DNA of 64,000 bases, taken from the NCBI RefSeq assembly GCF_041021955.1, contig NZ_CP158375.1, positions 1,240,001 to 1,304,000 of the forward strand, read 5' to 3'. This document shows positions 46,340-55,540 of the stretch, in pieces. The first letter of the stretch is position 1, and every line of letters begins with the position of its first letter. The notes beneath the pieces were generated by a model. The model was not told where the DNA came from. It made no database searches and was given only the letters and a program-made list of their open reading frames with translations. This stretch comes from Caulobacter sp. 73W. Lineage in GTDB: Bacteria > Pseudomonadota > Alphaproteobacteria > Caulobacterales > Caulobacteraceae. Position numbers and translations under genes: made by a program.

Positions 46340-48148
46340 TCAGGCCGCCTTGGGTTTCTTGCCGGACAGTCGGCCGAGGATCTGGTCGATCGGGTTGTCC
46401 ACCTTGTAGCGGCGGAAGATCACGTACTGCTGGGCGATCGTGAGCAGGTTCGACCACGTGTAGTAGATGATCAGGCCGACCGCGAACTGCGACAGCATGA
46501 AGGTGAAGATGATCGGCATGTAGGCGAAGATCTTGCGCTGGACCGGGTCGGCCGGCGGCGGGTTCATCGCCTGGCTCAGCCACATGGACACGCCATAGGC
46601 GATGCCCCAGACGCCCAGGTGCAGCGGGCCGTTCAGCAGGCCGCCGACCAGCGGCACGACCGCCGGGTCATACGGGATGACGCCGAACAGGTTCCAGATC
46701 GTCGACGGATCGCGCGAGGACAGGTCCTTGATCCAGCCGAAGAACGGCGCATGGCGCATTTCGATGGTGACGGTCAGCACCTTGAACAGGGCGTAGAAGA
46801 CCGGGATCTGCACCAGCATCGGCAGGCAGCCCATGAACGGGTTGACCTTCTCGCGCTGGTAGAGGGCCATCATCTCCTGCTGCTGCTTGGCGGGATCGTC
46901 CTTGAAGCGAGCCCGCAGATCCTCGACCTGAGGCTGGACCTTCTTCATCTTGGCCAGGAACTCGTAGCTCTTGTCCGCCAGCGGATAGAACAGCAGCTTC
47001 ACCAGAACGGTCAGGGCAAGGATGGCGAGACCGAAGTTGCCGACTTGCTTGAAGACGAATTCCAGCACCAGGAAGATGGGGCGGGTGAAGAACCAGAAGT
47101 TGCCCCAATCGACGGCCATGTCGAAGCGGGGAACGCCCAGCTTGTCTTCGTACTCGCGCAGGACCGGCACGGTCTTGGCGCCGGCGAACAGGCGGCTGGT
47201 CTCGGTGATCGAGCCGCCCGGCTGCACGGTGCGGGCCGAGCCGAGCCAGTTGGCGTCATAGATGTCGGAGCCGCCGACCGGGGTCACCCGGAACTGACCC
47301 TTGATGGTCTCGGTCTGGGACGGGATCAGAGCCGCCAGCCAGTACTTGTCGTTGATGCCGATCCAGCCGCCCTTGGAGGCGAAGGACTGTTCCGGCTCTT
47401 TCTTCCACTTCTTGTACTTGGCTTCGTGCAGGTCGGGCTTGTCCGTGCCCAGCATGGCGATGCCGCCCTCGTGGACGATCTGGTTGGTGCCCAGGTGCTG
47501 CGGCACGCCCTGGCGCTGGACCGAGGCGTACGGGGTCAGGCTGACCGGAGCGCCGCCCGCGTTGCGCACGGTGTCGCTCACCGTGAACATGAACTTGTCG
47601 TCCACCTCAATGCGGCGGCTGAACTGCAGGCCCTGGCCGTTGTCATAGGTCAGGACCAGCGGACGGCCCGGCGCCAGCTTGTCGCCCTGGGCCACGGTCC
47701 ACACCGTGTTTGGACCCGGCAGGCCGGGCAGGTTCTGACCGACCCAGCCGAAGTCGGCGAAATAGGCGTGCTCCGCGCCCTCGGGGCGGAACAGCTCGAC
47801 CGGCGGCGAATTGCGGGTCACCGCCTCGCGATACTGGGTCAGGTAGAGGTCGTCGATGCGGGCGCCCTTCAGGGCCACCGAGCCCTTGAGGGCCGGGGTG
47901 TCGATGGCGACGCGCGGGCTGGCCGAGGCGGCCTGGGCGCGGTTCACGCGCTGGGCCGGGGCCGAGGCGTTCGGCCCCAGGGGGCCGGCGTTGGAGCCCT
48001 TCTGCGACTGCTCGACTGCCGCGCGCGCGCGCTGCTCCGCCTGGCGCTTCTTGGTCGCCGGCTCCAGCACGAAGAACTGGTAGGCGATGAAGATGACGGC
48101 CGCGCACACGACGAAGACGATCGTATTGCGGGAGGAGTTGTTGTTCAT
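46340..48148 (-). CDS. yidC: Membrane protein insertase YidC
   Basis: Inserts and folds inner-membrane proteins with SecYEG or alone. The 602-residue protein has an N-terminal anchor ([19 protein letters not shown]), a periplasmic domain to about 360 (with SAPD-like [12 protein letters not shown] and PYASVQRQG), and five C-terminal helices with [33 protein letters not shown]. The basic end KKPKAA is typical. It lies in the standard rpmH-rnpA-yidC-engB order. Confidence 0.97.
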   Translation of the reverse strand: MNNNSSRNTIVFVVCAAVIFIAYQFFVLEPATKKRQAEQRARAAVEQSQKGSNAGPLGPNASAPAQRVNRAQAASASPRVAIDTPALKGSVALKGARIDDLYLTQYREAVTRNSPPVELFRPEGAEHAYFADFGWVGQNLPGLPGPNTVWTVAQGDKLAPGRPLVLTYDNGQGLQFSRRIEVDDKFMFTVSDTVRNAGGAPVSLTPYASVQRQGVPQHLGTNQIVHEGGIAMLGTDKPDLHEAKYKKWKKEPEQSFASKGGWIGINDKYWLAALIPSQTETIKGQFRVTPVGGSDIYDANWLGSARTVQPGGSITETSRLFAGAKTVPVLREYEDKLGVPRFDMAVDWGNFWFFTRPIFLVLEFVFKQVGNFGLAILALTVLVKLLFYPLADKSYEFLAKMKKVQPQVEDLRARFKDDPAKQQQEMMALYQREKVNPFMGCLPMLVQIPVFYALFKVLTVTIEMRHAPFFGWIKDLSSRDPSTIWNLFGVIPYDPAVVPLVGGLLNGPLHLGVWGIAYGVSMWLSQAMNPPPADPVQRKIFAYMPIIFTFMLSQFAVGLIIYYTWSNLLTIAQQYVIFRRYKVDNPIDQILGRLSGKKPKAA

Positions 48149-48185
48149 GCGGGGCCTTGGAAGCGGGAAGGGAGCCGGTGGCTCA

Positions 48186-48566
48186 TCATATAGGGGCGTC
48201 TTGGCCCTTTGCGGGCGCGCGTTCGGCCGCGAGGCTTATCAGCGCGCTTTTCACGTCGTCAAGCAAACGCGGCCAGGACCGCGTCGCCGTGCCGCCTCTG
48301 GCGACGAACACATAGTCGCACCCCGGCTTGCCAAGCTCGGGCAGCAGAAGGCGCGCGGCCTCGCGCAGGCGGCGCTTGCAGCGGTTGCGGACCACGGCCC
48401 CGCCGACCTTGCGGGTGGCGGTGAAACCGGCGTGGACGACCGGATCCCCGTCGTTGCGGGCCAGCATCTGGACCATCACCGCGCCCCGAGCCAGGTACGG
48501 GCCCTTGGCCGCCGCCAGGAACTGGGGCCGCACGGTCATGCGCTGGATGGTCAGGGACTGGTTCAT
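48186..48566 (-). CDS. rnpA: Ribonuclease P protein component
   Basis: Protein subunit of RNase P, which trims tRNA 5' ends. 126 residues: [30 protein letters not shown] is the conserved RNA-binding RNR motif region. I chose ATG 48566 ([10 protein letters not shown]), since CAGGACCC precedes it at proper spacing; another ATG at 48641 would add 25 poorly conserved residues. Runs directly downstream of rpmH, as in most bacteria. Confidence 0.93.
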   Translation of the reverse strand: MNQSLTIQRMTVRPQFLAAAKGPYLARGAVMVQMLARNDGDPVVHAGFTATRKVGGAVVRNRCKRRLREAARLLLPELGKPGCDYVFVARGGTATRSWPRLLDDVKSALISLAAERAPAKGQDAPI

Positions 48567-48656
48567 GGGTCCTGAAACGACAATCGCCCCGCCGACAGGA
48601 TCGACGGGGCGAAAGATGTCTTCAAGTTCCAAGTCGGCCATGCGGCCAGACGTGGA

Positions 48657-48791
48657 TTAGGCCGTCAGGCGCTTGCGGCCCTTGGCGCGGCGACGCGCGA
48701 CGACCTTTTGACCATTCTTGGTGGCCATGCGCGCGCGGTAGCCGTGACGGCGCTTGCGCACGAGTTGGGACGGCTGGAAGGTCCGCTTCAC
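48657..48791 (-). CDS. rpmH: 50S ribosomal protein bL34 (GTG start)
   Basis: A 44-residue ribosomal protein, too short for a length-based gene screen. The translation is entirely canonical: [22 protein letters not shown], then [22 protein letters not shown], ending at TAA (48659-48657). The start is GTG at 48791; no ATG fits. It heads rnpA-yidC-engB. Confidence 0.97.
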   Translation of the reverse strand: MKRTFQPSQLVRKRRHGYRARMATKNGQKVVARRRAKGRKRLTA

Positions 48792-48933
48792 GATGTGGCT
48801 CCGAAATTGAGTTTCACGCCGGGAGAAGCCCCGTCGCGAGTGAGCGGCGGTGGATAAGGGAAGGCCGCCGGCCTGTCAACTTGAGTCTGGCCCGCCGGGC
48901 CGGGTTTCGGCCCCCCGACGGGCGGCGGGATCC

Positions 48934-49116
48934 CTATCGCTTCTTGCCGAGTTCGGCGGCGATGTCCTTGGTCAGGCGGCCGACCTTGCGGTGCGCGGCG
49001 GTGATCTGGTCGCGGGTCACGCCCCAGCGTTTCATCCAGTATTCCACGGCCTGGCGCTCCGACAGGTCCAGGCGCTCCTTGTCGATAAAGCCGCGCTTGT
49101 CTTTCAGTCCCGCCAT
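48934..49116 (-). CDS. DUF3606 small protein
   Basis: A 60-residue protein MAGLKDKRGFIDKERLDLSERQAVEYWMKRWGV with KVGRLTKDIAAEL near the end, matching DUF3606 (small soluble alphaproteobacterial proteins of unknown role). ATG at 49116 is preferred; the open frame upstream is low-complexity antisense sequence. It is placed just after the quinone oxidoreductase gene on the same strand. Confidence 0.75.
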   Translation of the reverse strand: MAGLKDKRGFIDKERLDLSERQAVEYWMKRWGVTRDQITAAHRKVGRLTKDIAAELGKKR

Positions 49117-49184
49117 TCTCGGCCTCCCGCGCCCCTGGCGAAGCGCCGACGCAGCCGCAAGATAGGCGCAAGCCCGCCGCGAGC

Positions 49185-50168
49185 CTAGAGATCGGGGCGA
49201 ATGACCGCCTTGCCCACCACCTGGCGGTCGGCCAGCAGGTCGAAGGCCTCGCGCCAACGGTCCAGGGGCAGCTCGGCATGGACGCGGGGGCGGATTCGCC
49301 CCTCGTCGGCCAGGCGCCAGACCGATTCCCTGTCCTGCGCCCCGCGCTCGGGGAACTGGCGTCCATATTCCCCGGCCCGCACGCCCATCACGGAGAATCC
49401 CTTGATGAGCGGGATGTTGGCGTCGACGGTGGGGATGCGGCCGGAGGTGAAGCCCACCACCAGCAGGCGGCCGTCAAAGGCGATGCAGCGGCAGCTCTCG
49501 TCGAAGATATCGCCGCCCACGGGATCATAAATGACGTCGGCCCCGCGCCCGCCGGTGATCGCCTTCACCTGCTCGCGAAAGCCGCCCGTGACGTTCACCA
49601 CCGCGTCAGGGGCGTATTCGGACTGGAGAATCGCCAGCTTCTCGTCGGAAGCGGAGGCGGCGATCACCCGAGCGCCCAGCGCCTTGGCCAGATCGACGGC
49701 CGCCAGACCCACGCCCCCGGCCGCGCCATGGACCAGAACCCACTCCCCCGGCTCCAGGCGCGCGCGGCGGACCAGGGACACCCAGGCGGTCAGATAGGCC
49801 GCGCCATAGGCGGCGGCCTGGGCGAAGGACAGGCCTTGCGGCTTGGGCTTCAGACCGGCGGCCGACAGGACGGCGTACTGGGCGAATCCCCCCAGGCGCG
49901 CACCGCCGACAACCGCGTCGCCGACCTCGAACGAATCGACGCCCTCGCCCAGGGCCGCCACCTCGCCCGCCAGGTCGAGGCCGGGGGTGAACGGCAGGGG
50001 CGGCTTCAGCTGGTACTCGCCGCGCGTCATCAGTAGGTCGGGGAAATTGACGCTGGCGGCGCGGACGCGGACCAGCACCTCGCCCGGACCGGGTTTCGGC
50101 GTCGGGACCTCGCGCACCGCGCAGCCGGCGTAGTCGGGGCCCAGGCTTTCGACGACCAGGGCGCGCAC
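49185..50168 (-). CDS. NADPH:quinone oxidoreductase (MDR family)
   Basis: Zinc-free medium-chain dehydrogenase/reductase that reduces quinones or enones with NADPH; 327 residues. It has PTPKPGPGEVLVRVRAASVNFPDLL, the Rossmann glycine loop HGAAGGVGLAAVDLAKALGARVIA, and VVGFTSGRIP. The start is GTG at 50168, 2 nt from the hydrolase stop, so it is in the tetR-hydrolase-oxidoreductase operon. Confidence 0.93.
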   Translation of the reverse strand: MRALVVESLGPDYAGCAVREVPTPKPGPGEVLVRVRAASVNFPDLLMTRGEYQLKPPLPFTPGLDLAGEVAALGEGVDSFEVGDAVVGGARLGGFAQYAVLSAAGLKPKPQGLSFAQAAAYGAAYLTAWVSLVRRARLEPGEWVLVHGAAGGVGLAAVDLAKALGARVIAASASDEKLAILQSEYAPDAVVNVTGGFREQVKAITGGRGADVIYDPVGGDIFDESCRCIAFDGRLLVVGFTSGRIPTVDANIPLIKGFSVMGVRAGEYGRQFPERGAQDRESVWRLADEGRIRPRVHAELPLDRWREAFDLLADRQVVGKAVIRPDL

Positions 50169-50170
50169 GG

Positions 50171-51217
50171 CTAGGTCGGCTGGCCGTCGTAGGCCTGGCG
50201 GATCAGGTCGGCGATCTCGCGGCAGGCGGCGTCGGCGGCGGGCACCGCCCCGGTGAAGGCGGTGAAGCCATGGGCCAGGCTGTCATAGCAGCGATAGACC
50301 GTCGGCGTACCAGACGCCTTTAACGCCTTGGCGTAGGCCTCGCCCTGGTCGACCAGGGGGTCGAAGCCGGCGGTGATCACCACCGCCGGCGCCAGGCGCG
50401 ACAGGTCCTTGGTCACGTTGGGCGACAGGCGCGGATCGGCGGGGCCGGCGTCGGGGCCGATATAGTGCCCCATGAACCAGTCCATGATCGGCCGCGACAG
50501 GGGATAGGCGTCGGCGTAGGTGGTCATGGACTGCGTCTCGCTGGCCACGTCCACGGCGGGATAGATCAGAAGCTGCAGGGCGGGCTGAGGCTCGCCGGCG
50601 CGCTTCATGTCCTGGGCGATGATGGCGGCGAAGTTGCCGCCTATGGAATCGCCGCCGATGGCCGCGGTCCCCGTCGGCGCGCCGAAGCGGTCGGCGTTGT
50701 CGCGGGCCCAGCGATAGGCGGCCAGCACATCCTCCAGTCCCGTGGGGAAGCGATGGTCGGGCGCCAGGCGGTAGTCCACCGAAATCACCGCGCAGCGCAC
50801 GCGCCTGGCGATGATCGAGCAGAAGGCGTTGCAGGTCTCCAGGTCGCCGATCACCCCGCCGCCGAAATGGGCGAAGACCATGATCGGGGCTGAGGGGTCC
50901 TGGTTTTCCGGCCGATAGGCCCGCAGGGGGATCGCCCCCGCCGGCCCGTCGATGGACAGGTTCTCGACCCGCACGCCCGGCTCGACCGGGCCGGAGACCA
51001 CGGCCAGGGCGCGGGCGCTGCCGGCGCGGGCCTCCTCCGGCGACAGGGTGGTCATGGAGGGCAGCTTGCGCGCCGCGTGGGCGAAGAACTGGAAGCGGGG
51101 ATCGAGGGTGCGCCCGCCCCGCCAGACCACGCCGCCGCCCGACATAGCCCGTAGCAGCGGGGTCGGCAGGGACAGGATGGTCTTCAGAACCAGCTTCTGG
51201 ACGGCGGTGTCGGCCAT
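50171..51217 (-). CDS. Alpha/beta hydrolase of the hormone-sensitive-lipase family
   Basis: A 348-residue esterase/lipase. VFAHFGGGVIGD is the HGGG-type oxyanion motif (here HFGGG), IGGDSIGGNFAA gives the GDSxG nucleophile, and the acid and base are in ITAGFDPLVDQGEAYAKALK and CYDSLAHGFTA. The natural ester is unknown. It sits between TetR (9 bp upstream) and the quinone oxidoreductase and is probably controlled by that TetR. Confidence 0.92.
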   Translation of the reverse strand: MADTAVQKLVLKTILSLPTPLLRAMSGGGVVWRGGRTLDPRFQFFAHAARKLPSMTTLSPEEARAGSARALAVVSGPVEPGVRVENLSIDGPAGAIPLRAYRPENQDPSAPIMVFAHFGGGVIGDLETCNAFCSIIARRVRCAVISVDYRLAPDHRFPTGLEDVLAAYRWARDNADRFGAPTGTAAIGGDSIGGNFAAIIAQDMKRAGEPQPALQLLIYPAVDVASETQSMTTYADAYPLSRPIMDWFMGHYIGPDAGPADPRLSPNVTKDLSRLAPAVVITAGFDPLVDQGEAYAKALKASGTPTVYRCYDSLAHGFTAFTGAVPAADAACREIADLIRQAYDGQPT

Positions 51218-51226
51218 GGTCGACCT

Positions 51227-51853
51227 CTAGTCGGCGTAAAGGCGCGGGAGAGCGGCGACGCCGCCCAGGATCAGCGCCACGGCGAAATCGGCGGCGGCGC
51301 GAGTGTCGATGGGGCGGCGCTGCAGCATCTTCTCGCCGATCTCGCGGGAGACGGCGATACAGGCCACGGCCAGGTAGTCGGGATCGACGCGTGGGGCGTC
51401 GCCGCGCTCCATCACCTCGGCCAGGGCGTCGCGGATCTCGTCGAACACCGCGGCCATCTCGGGCGTCTGGACCTGGGTGTGGGGCTGGCGCTCGCCCGCC
51501 GGACGGCGGGCCTGCCAGTTCTCGTGCTCGTCGGCCAGGAAGTCGAAATAGGCCTGGATCGCGCCCCGAACATAGGTCTCGAAGCCGTCGGCGTTGTCGT
51601 AGGCGGCGCGAAGCAGCGGGCGGAAGCGGCGGGCGCCGTCATCGGCCAGGGCCTCGAACACCTCCTCCTTGGACCGGTAGTAGTTGTAGAAGGCCCCTAC
51701 CGACAGACCCGTGCGGCGGATGATGTCGCGCACCGTGGCGCTTTCGTAGCCCAGCTCGCCAAACACCTCGCGGGCGGCGTCCAGTATGGATCGGCGGTTG
51801 GCCGCCTTGGTCTGTTCACGCTTGCCGACGGGCAGGTAGGCGACTTGTGACAT
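51227..51853 (-). CDS. TetR-family transcriptional regulator
   Basis: A 208-residue repressor. The HTH is ILDAAREVFGELGYESATVRDIIRRTGLSVGAFYNYYRSKEEVFEAL, followed by a helical ligand-binding domain. I used ATG 51853 (MSQVAYL). A perfect palindrome TGACG-CCG-CGTCA lies 27 bp upstream at 51880-51892. It heads an operon with a hydrolase and a quinone oxidoreductase. Confidence 0.93.
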   Translation of the reverse strand: MSQVAYLPVGKREQTKAANRRSILDAAREVFGELGYESATVRDIIRRTGLSVGAFYNYYRSKEEVFEALADDGARRFRPLLRAAYDNADGFETYVRGAIQAYFDFLADEHENWQARRPAGERQPHTQVQTPEMAAVFDEIRDALAEVMERGDAPRVDPDYLAVACIAVSREIGEKMLQRRPIDTRAAADFAVALILGGVAALPRLYAD

Positions 51854-51879
51854 CGTGCGCTTCAAGCGCGGCTCGAATC

Positions 51880-51892
51880 TGACGCCGCGTCA
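51880..51892. promoter_or_regulatory. TetR operator candidate
   Basis: TGACG-CCG-CGTCA is a 13-bp perfect inverted repeat just upstream of the tetR start. The position and symmetry suit autoregulation; binding is not shown. Confidence 0.5.
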
Positions 51893-51928
51893 CGATCAGA
51901 GCCTCAATCGGTCGCGCCGCGCAAGCGT

Positions 51929-52567
51929 TCAGCGTCCGGGGCGCACCGAGGAGACGCGGCCGCGCAGGACGCCGAGATTGCGCACCTCGCCCTCCACGGT
52001 CTGGCAGCGGCTGCCGTAGTTGTCGTCCTCGCAGATGCTCCACAGGCCGACTGCGCGGGCGCTCATGGCCTTGTCGTTGAAGGACTGCTTGGCCAGAGGG
52101 CCCGACTTGGCGGTCAACTCGACGGCCTCGCCCTGGAAGTCCGGCAGCGAATAGAGTGTCAGGACCGGCGCGACCTTGGCCGGCTTGGGCTGGCCCGAAC
52201 CGCGCACGAAGGCGGCGGACGACAGGGCCGGCAGGCCGGCGGCGGCCAGATCAGGGATGTCGGCGGAAACCACCTCGCACTTGCCGCGCAGGCGGGAGTC
52301 CTCGCACAGGCGCCACTGGCCGACGATCCGGGCGCTCTTGGCGCGGTCGTTCATGTGCAGGCGGGTCAGGTTGCTTTCGGCGGTGCGGATGGTCACCGCG
52401 CGGCCGGTATAGTGCGGCCCCTCGAACAGGACGAGGCGGCGCTCTTCCTTCTGCGGGAACAGGCGGCCGGGGATGGCGCCGATGTCCGGCAGGTTCGGCT
52501 TGGGCAGGGCGTGGGCGGACGGGGCGGCCAGGGCCAGCAGACCGGCGGCGAGGATCAGACGCTTCAT
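51929..52567 (-). CDS. Secreted beta/gamma-crystallin-like protein (paralogue 1)
   Basis: A 212-residue exported protein with signal peptide MKRLILAAGLLALAAPSAHA and two crystallin-like repeats: LVLFEGPHYTGRAVTI ... SARIVGQWRLCEDSRLRGKCEVV, and LTLYSLPDFQGEAVELT ... SARAVGLWSICEDDNYGSRCQTV. Each repeat has the F-[ED]-x-P-x-[FY]-x-G Greek-key hallmark and a C-x(9)-C pair, probably a disulfide. It is similar in layout to the next gene. Function unknown. Confidence 0.82.
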   Translation of the reverse strand: MKRLILAAGLLALAAPSAHALPKPNLPDIGAIPGRLFPQKEERRLVLFEGPHYTGRAVTIRTAESNLTRLHMNDRAKSARIVGQWRLCEDSRLRGKCEVVSADIPDLAAAGLPALSSAAFVRGSGQPKPAKVAPVLTLYSLPDFQGEAVELTAKSGPLAKQSFNDKAMSARAVGLWSICEDDNYGSRCQTVEGEVRNLGVLRGRVSSVRPGR

Positions 52568-52655
52568 CGGCGCGCTCCTGAGAAATTACGCGGGGCGCTG
52601 ACAGATGCGCCGTCGCCGGTCTGTCGCGCCGAACAGACCGGCGGTCAAGCGCAGC

Positions 52656-53336
52656 TTATCGGCCCAGCGGGCGGGCCGAGGTGATCAGCCGGTTCATGCC
52701 GAGAATGCCCAGGTCGCCGAAATCACCGGCCAGCATCTCGCAGCGGCGGCCGAAATCGCGGTCCTCGCAGACCTGCCAGCGGCCGATGGCCCGGGCGCTC
52801 ATGGCCCGGTCGTTGAAGCCGCGGCTGGACAGGTTGCCGACCGTATCGAACACCTCGACCCGCTGGCCGCGGAAGTTCGGCTCGCTGAACAGGATCAGCA
52901 TCGGCGGATCGCCGGGGCGAGGGCCGCCGCCGGGGAAGCCGGGACCGCCAGGGCCCGGACCGGGGCCATTGCCGGGACCGGGACGGCCGTTCTCGACCCA
53001 GGCGGCGGAGGAGACCCTGCGGTCCATGCCGAACGCGCCGAGGTTGGCCACGTCGCGGTCCACCACCTCGCAGCGGCTGCGATAGTCGCGATCCTCGCAA
53101 AGACGCCAGACGCCGCTGACCCGCGCGCTGCCGGCCCGATCGTTGAAACCGGTGTCGGCCAGGTTGCGAACGCTGCCCGTGAAGGTGATGGAGCGGCCCC
53201 GGAAGTTCGGGCGCTCGAACAGGGTCAGGCTCGGCCGCTCCCAGCGGTCGGGGCGGTCAGGACGGCCCGGCCGCCACTGGGCCGCCGCCGGCAGGGCCAC
53301 GGCCATGGCGGCCGCGACAAGGATGAGACGGTTCAT
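52656..53336 (-). CDS. Secreted beta/gamma-crystallin-like protein (paralogue 2)
   Basis: A 226-residue exported protein (signal MNRLILVAAAMAVALPAAAQ) with two crystallin-like repeats separated by a Gly/Pro-rich linker: LTLFERPNFRGRSITF ... WRLCEDRDYRSRCEVV, and LILFSEPNFRGQRVEVF ... WQVCEDRDFGRRCEML. It lies on the same strand just upstream of paralogue 1; the two look like a tandem duplication. I chose the second ATG (53336), since the first at 53345 lacks a ribosome-binding site. Confidence 0.82.
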   Translation of the reverse strand: MNRLILVAAAMAVALPAAAQWRPGRPDRPDRWERPSLTLFERPNFRGRSITFTGSVRNLADTGFNDRAGSARVSGVWRLCEDRDYRSRCEVVDRDVANLGAFGMDRRVSSAAWVENGRPGPGNGPGPGPGGPGFPGGGPRPGDPPMLILFSEPNFRGQRVEVFDTVGNLSSRGFNDRAMSARAIGRWQVCEDRDFGRRCEMLAGDFGDLGILGMNRLITSARPLGR

Positions 53337-53358
53337 GGCTTTCATTCGTGTCGAGCTC

Positions 53359-54156
53359 TCAATCCAGCGCCTTGATCAGGGCTTGTGCAGCGGCGGGCGC
53401 GCGCACCTTTCCTTCGTGGATGAAGAACGCGAACACGTCCCTCGGTTCCCGTGAAGCTTCTTCAGGCGATACGAGGTGCAGGTCGTCGGGCGCGCCGCCG
53501 CTGGCGTAGGTCTCGAACCGTTCGGCCCAGCGCTTGATCTCCGCCGGCTTGTAGGCGGTCGGAACCTCGTCCACGCCGGTCATTAGGCGGGCGTAGACAA
53601 GGCTGGACGTCACGTCCGGGATCATCGGGAAGGTCTCGTGATCGGCCAGGCAGATGGCGACGTCGTGCTTGCGGCACAGGGCGACGAACTCGGGGCTGGA
53701 GAAGCTGTCGTGGCGCACCTCCATCACATGGCGCAGGGCCAGGCCGTCCTGCTTGCGCGGCAGGAGTTGCAGGAAGGCGCCGAAATCGTCCGGGTCGAAC
53801 TTCTTGGTGGCCATGAACTGCCAGACGATCGGCCCCAGGCGGTCGCCCAGCTCGGTGATGCCCTGGGTGACGAACTTCTCGATGGACTCGCCTGCCTCGG
53901 CCAGGACCCGGCGGTTGGTGCAGTAGCGCGACGCCTTGGCCGAAAAGACGAAGCCTTCGGGCGTATCATCCCGCCACTTGGCGAAGGTGGCCGGCTTCTG
54001 GCTGGAATAGTAGGTGGAGTTGATCTCGATCGCCGTCAGGTGGCGGCTGGCGTAGGACAGCTCGTCCTTCTGCTTCAGGTCGTCGGGGTAAAAGACCCCG
54101 CGCCACGGCTCGAAAATCCAGCCGCCGATGCCGGCGCGAACCTTACCCTTGGACAT
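53359..54156 (-). CDS. DUF72 family protein
   Basis: A 265-residue TIM-barrel-like protein of the widespread DUF72 (YecE) family. VRAGIGGWIFEPWRGVFYPDDLKQKDELSYASRHLTAIEINSTYY is the signature start, and YARLMTGVDEV and DVFAFFIHEGKVRAPAAAQALIKAL close it. GGAGG just before ATG 54156 supports that start. Function is not established; some members are linked to iron-sulfur or DNA processes in general, but nothing here shows which. Confidence 0.88.
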   Translation of the reverse strand: MSKGKVRAGIGGWIFEPWRGVFYPDDLKQKDELSYASRHLTAIEINSTYYSSQKPATFAKWRDDTPEGFVFSAKASRYCTNRRVLAEAGESIEKFVTQGITELGDRLGPIVWQFMATKKFDPDDFGAFLQLLPRKQDGLALRHVMEVRHDSFSSPEFVALCRKHDVAICLADHETFPMIPDVTSSLVYARLMTGVDEVPTAYKPAEIKRWAERFETYASGGAPDDLHLVSPEEASREPRDVFAFFIHEGKVRAPAAAQALIKALD

Positions 54157-54220
54157 GGCGACCTCCATACGCAGGCCGCCAATTCAGCATTCCACACGCC
54201 GCTTCGCCAGCCCTGTGCGC

Positions 54221-55330
54221 TCAGTACTTCACAGACACCCGAAGGCCGGGATTCTTGAACTGCGGCCGCACCTCGACCGGGCCGACGTTGCGGACCGTCG
54301 CCAGGACAGTCGGGCTCCAGCTCAGGCGATAGCGGACGAGGTAGCCATCGTGGTCCGAAAGCCGCCCCTTCAGCCCGTCCATGCCGAACAGGGTCTCGAT
54401 GCGGATCGGGCGGACATCGACCGGTCCCTTGCTGACGAAGGCTTGCAGGTCCTGGGACTTCAGCCACGGCTCGGCGGCGGTCCCCTGCCCTTCGCAGATG
54501 GTCTGGCTGCAGAACTCGCTGACCACCTGATAGGGACGGACCGAGGCGCGCCAGCCATAGCGGTCGGGGGCGTTCTTGACGTTGAAGTCGCCGCCGACCA
54601 GCAGCGGGCGCTCGGCGGTCCAGTGGGTCTTGATGAAGCCCAGCAGCTCGTCCGTCTGCAGGCGGTGGGCCTGCAAGGAGCGCTCGGTCGGCACCTTGGC
54701 CGCCTTGCGGGAGTTCATGTGGGTGTTGACGATGTCGATCTCCCCCGGCCCGCCGGGCAGGGAAAGGCGCACCATCATCACGCCCTTGTTGGCCAGGCAG
54801 TCGAAGCCGGCGCAGTAGCGATAGGGCGCGTTGCGAACCTCCAGGATCGGCAGGTCGCTGAGCACGTGCAGGCCGGCGCCGGTGAACTTGCCCCAGCCCT
54901 CGCCCGACCGCAGGTAGCGGATGGGCCGGAACAGCTTGCCCTCCTCCGGCGCGGGACCGGCGGCTCGTTCGGACCGGCCCGGACCACGGGCCCAATGGGC
55001 GTAACCGCTGGCGGCGACCAGGTCCTCGACCTCGTCGCGGAAGCCTTCCTGGATCAGGACGACATCGGGCTGCCGCCCCTCGCGGCGCAGCAGCGCCAGT
55101 TCCTCGCCGATCTCGCGCAGGGCGTCGGCCCGGCCCTTGGCGATCGGCCAAGGCAGTCCCTTCACATTGTAGGTGAGCAAGCTGATCTCGGTGCTCTGCA
55201 GATCAGCCTTCGCCGTCAGTTCCGCTGCGGGCGTGACGGGGGCGGTGAGAATGGAAGGTGTTTCATTGGGGATCGCCGCGGAGGCGGCCGTCAAGGCCGC
55301 CGCCAGGGTCGCAGTCGCCAGATAAGCCAT
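54221..55330 (-). CDS. Secreted endonuclease/exonuclease/phosphatase-family enzyme
   Basis: A 369-residue protein with a leader peptide (ATATLAAALTAASAA). EEP motifs: SLLTYNVKGLPW, VVLIQEGF (Glu ligand), DIVNTHMNS (His), LVGGDFNVK and RLSDHDGYLVRY (Asp-His at the end). Secreted EEPs may be phospholipases/sphingomyelinases or DNases; the target is not evident. It stands alone, upstream of DUF72 on the same strand. Confidence 0.88.
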   Translation of the reverse strand: MAYLATATLAAALTAASAAIPNETPSILTAPVTPAAELTAKADLQSTEISLLTYNVKGLPWPIAKGRADALREIGEELALLRREGRQPDVVLIQEGFRDEVEDLVAASGYAHWARGPGRSERAAGPAPEEGKLFRPIRYLRSGEGWGKFTGAGLHVLSDLPILEVRNAPYRYCAGFDCLANKGVMMVRLSLPGGPGEIDIVNTHMNSRKAAKVPTERSLQAHRLQTDELLGFIKTHWTAERPLLVGGDFNVKNAPDRYGWRASVRPYQVVSEFCSQTICEGQGTAAEPWLKSQDLQAFVSKGPVDVRPIRIETLFGMDGLKGRLSDHDGYLVRYRLSWSPTVLATVRNVGPVEVRPQFKNPGLRVSVKY

Positions 55331-55495
55331 AAGCCGCTCCTAGACGTGCGAGCCGCGATGCTTGACCGCCTAGAGTTCAGAAGGCGATCGCGGTCCGCGT
55401 TGTTCAGACGCAGCCGGATGTCTGTTGATCTATTCCCGGCGTGGCTTCTCTCTCCTGCTTCGATGACGTCGTTATGAAGAGGCGGCGAAAGTTCC

Positions 55496-55532
55496 GTGGG
55501 GGTTTGTGACGCTCACCGTCACAAACCCCCAC
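55496..55532. repeat. Perfect 16-bp-stem hairpin
   Basis: GTGGGGGTTTGTGACG (55496-55511) and its exact complement (55517-55532) flank a 5-nt loop, CTCAC. It sits 9 bp beyond the stop of the minus-strand PepSY gene, a terminator position, but there is no T run on that strand. Confidence 0.6.
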
Positions 55533-55540
55533 GACGGGAC

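Noticed and set aside
48567..48641. Longer rnpA start at 48641
   Set aside because: It lacks a ribosome-binding site and would add residues not typical of RnpA; ATG 48566 has CAGGACCC upstream.
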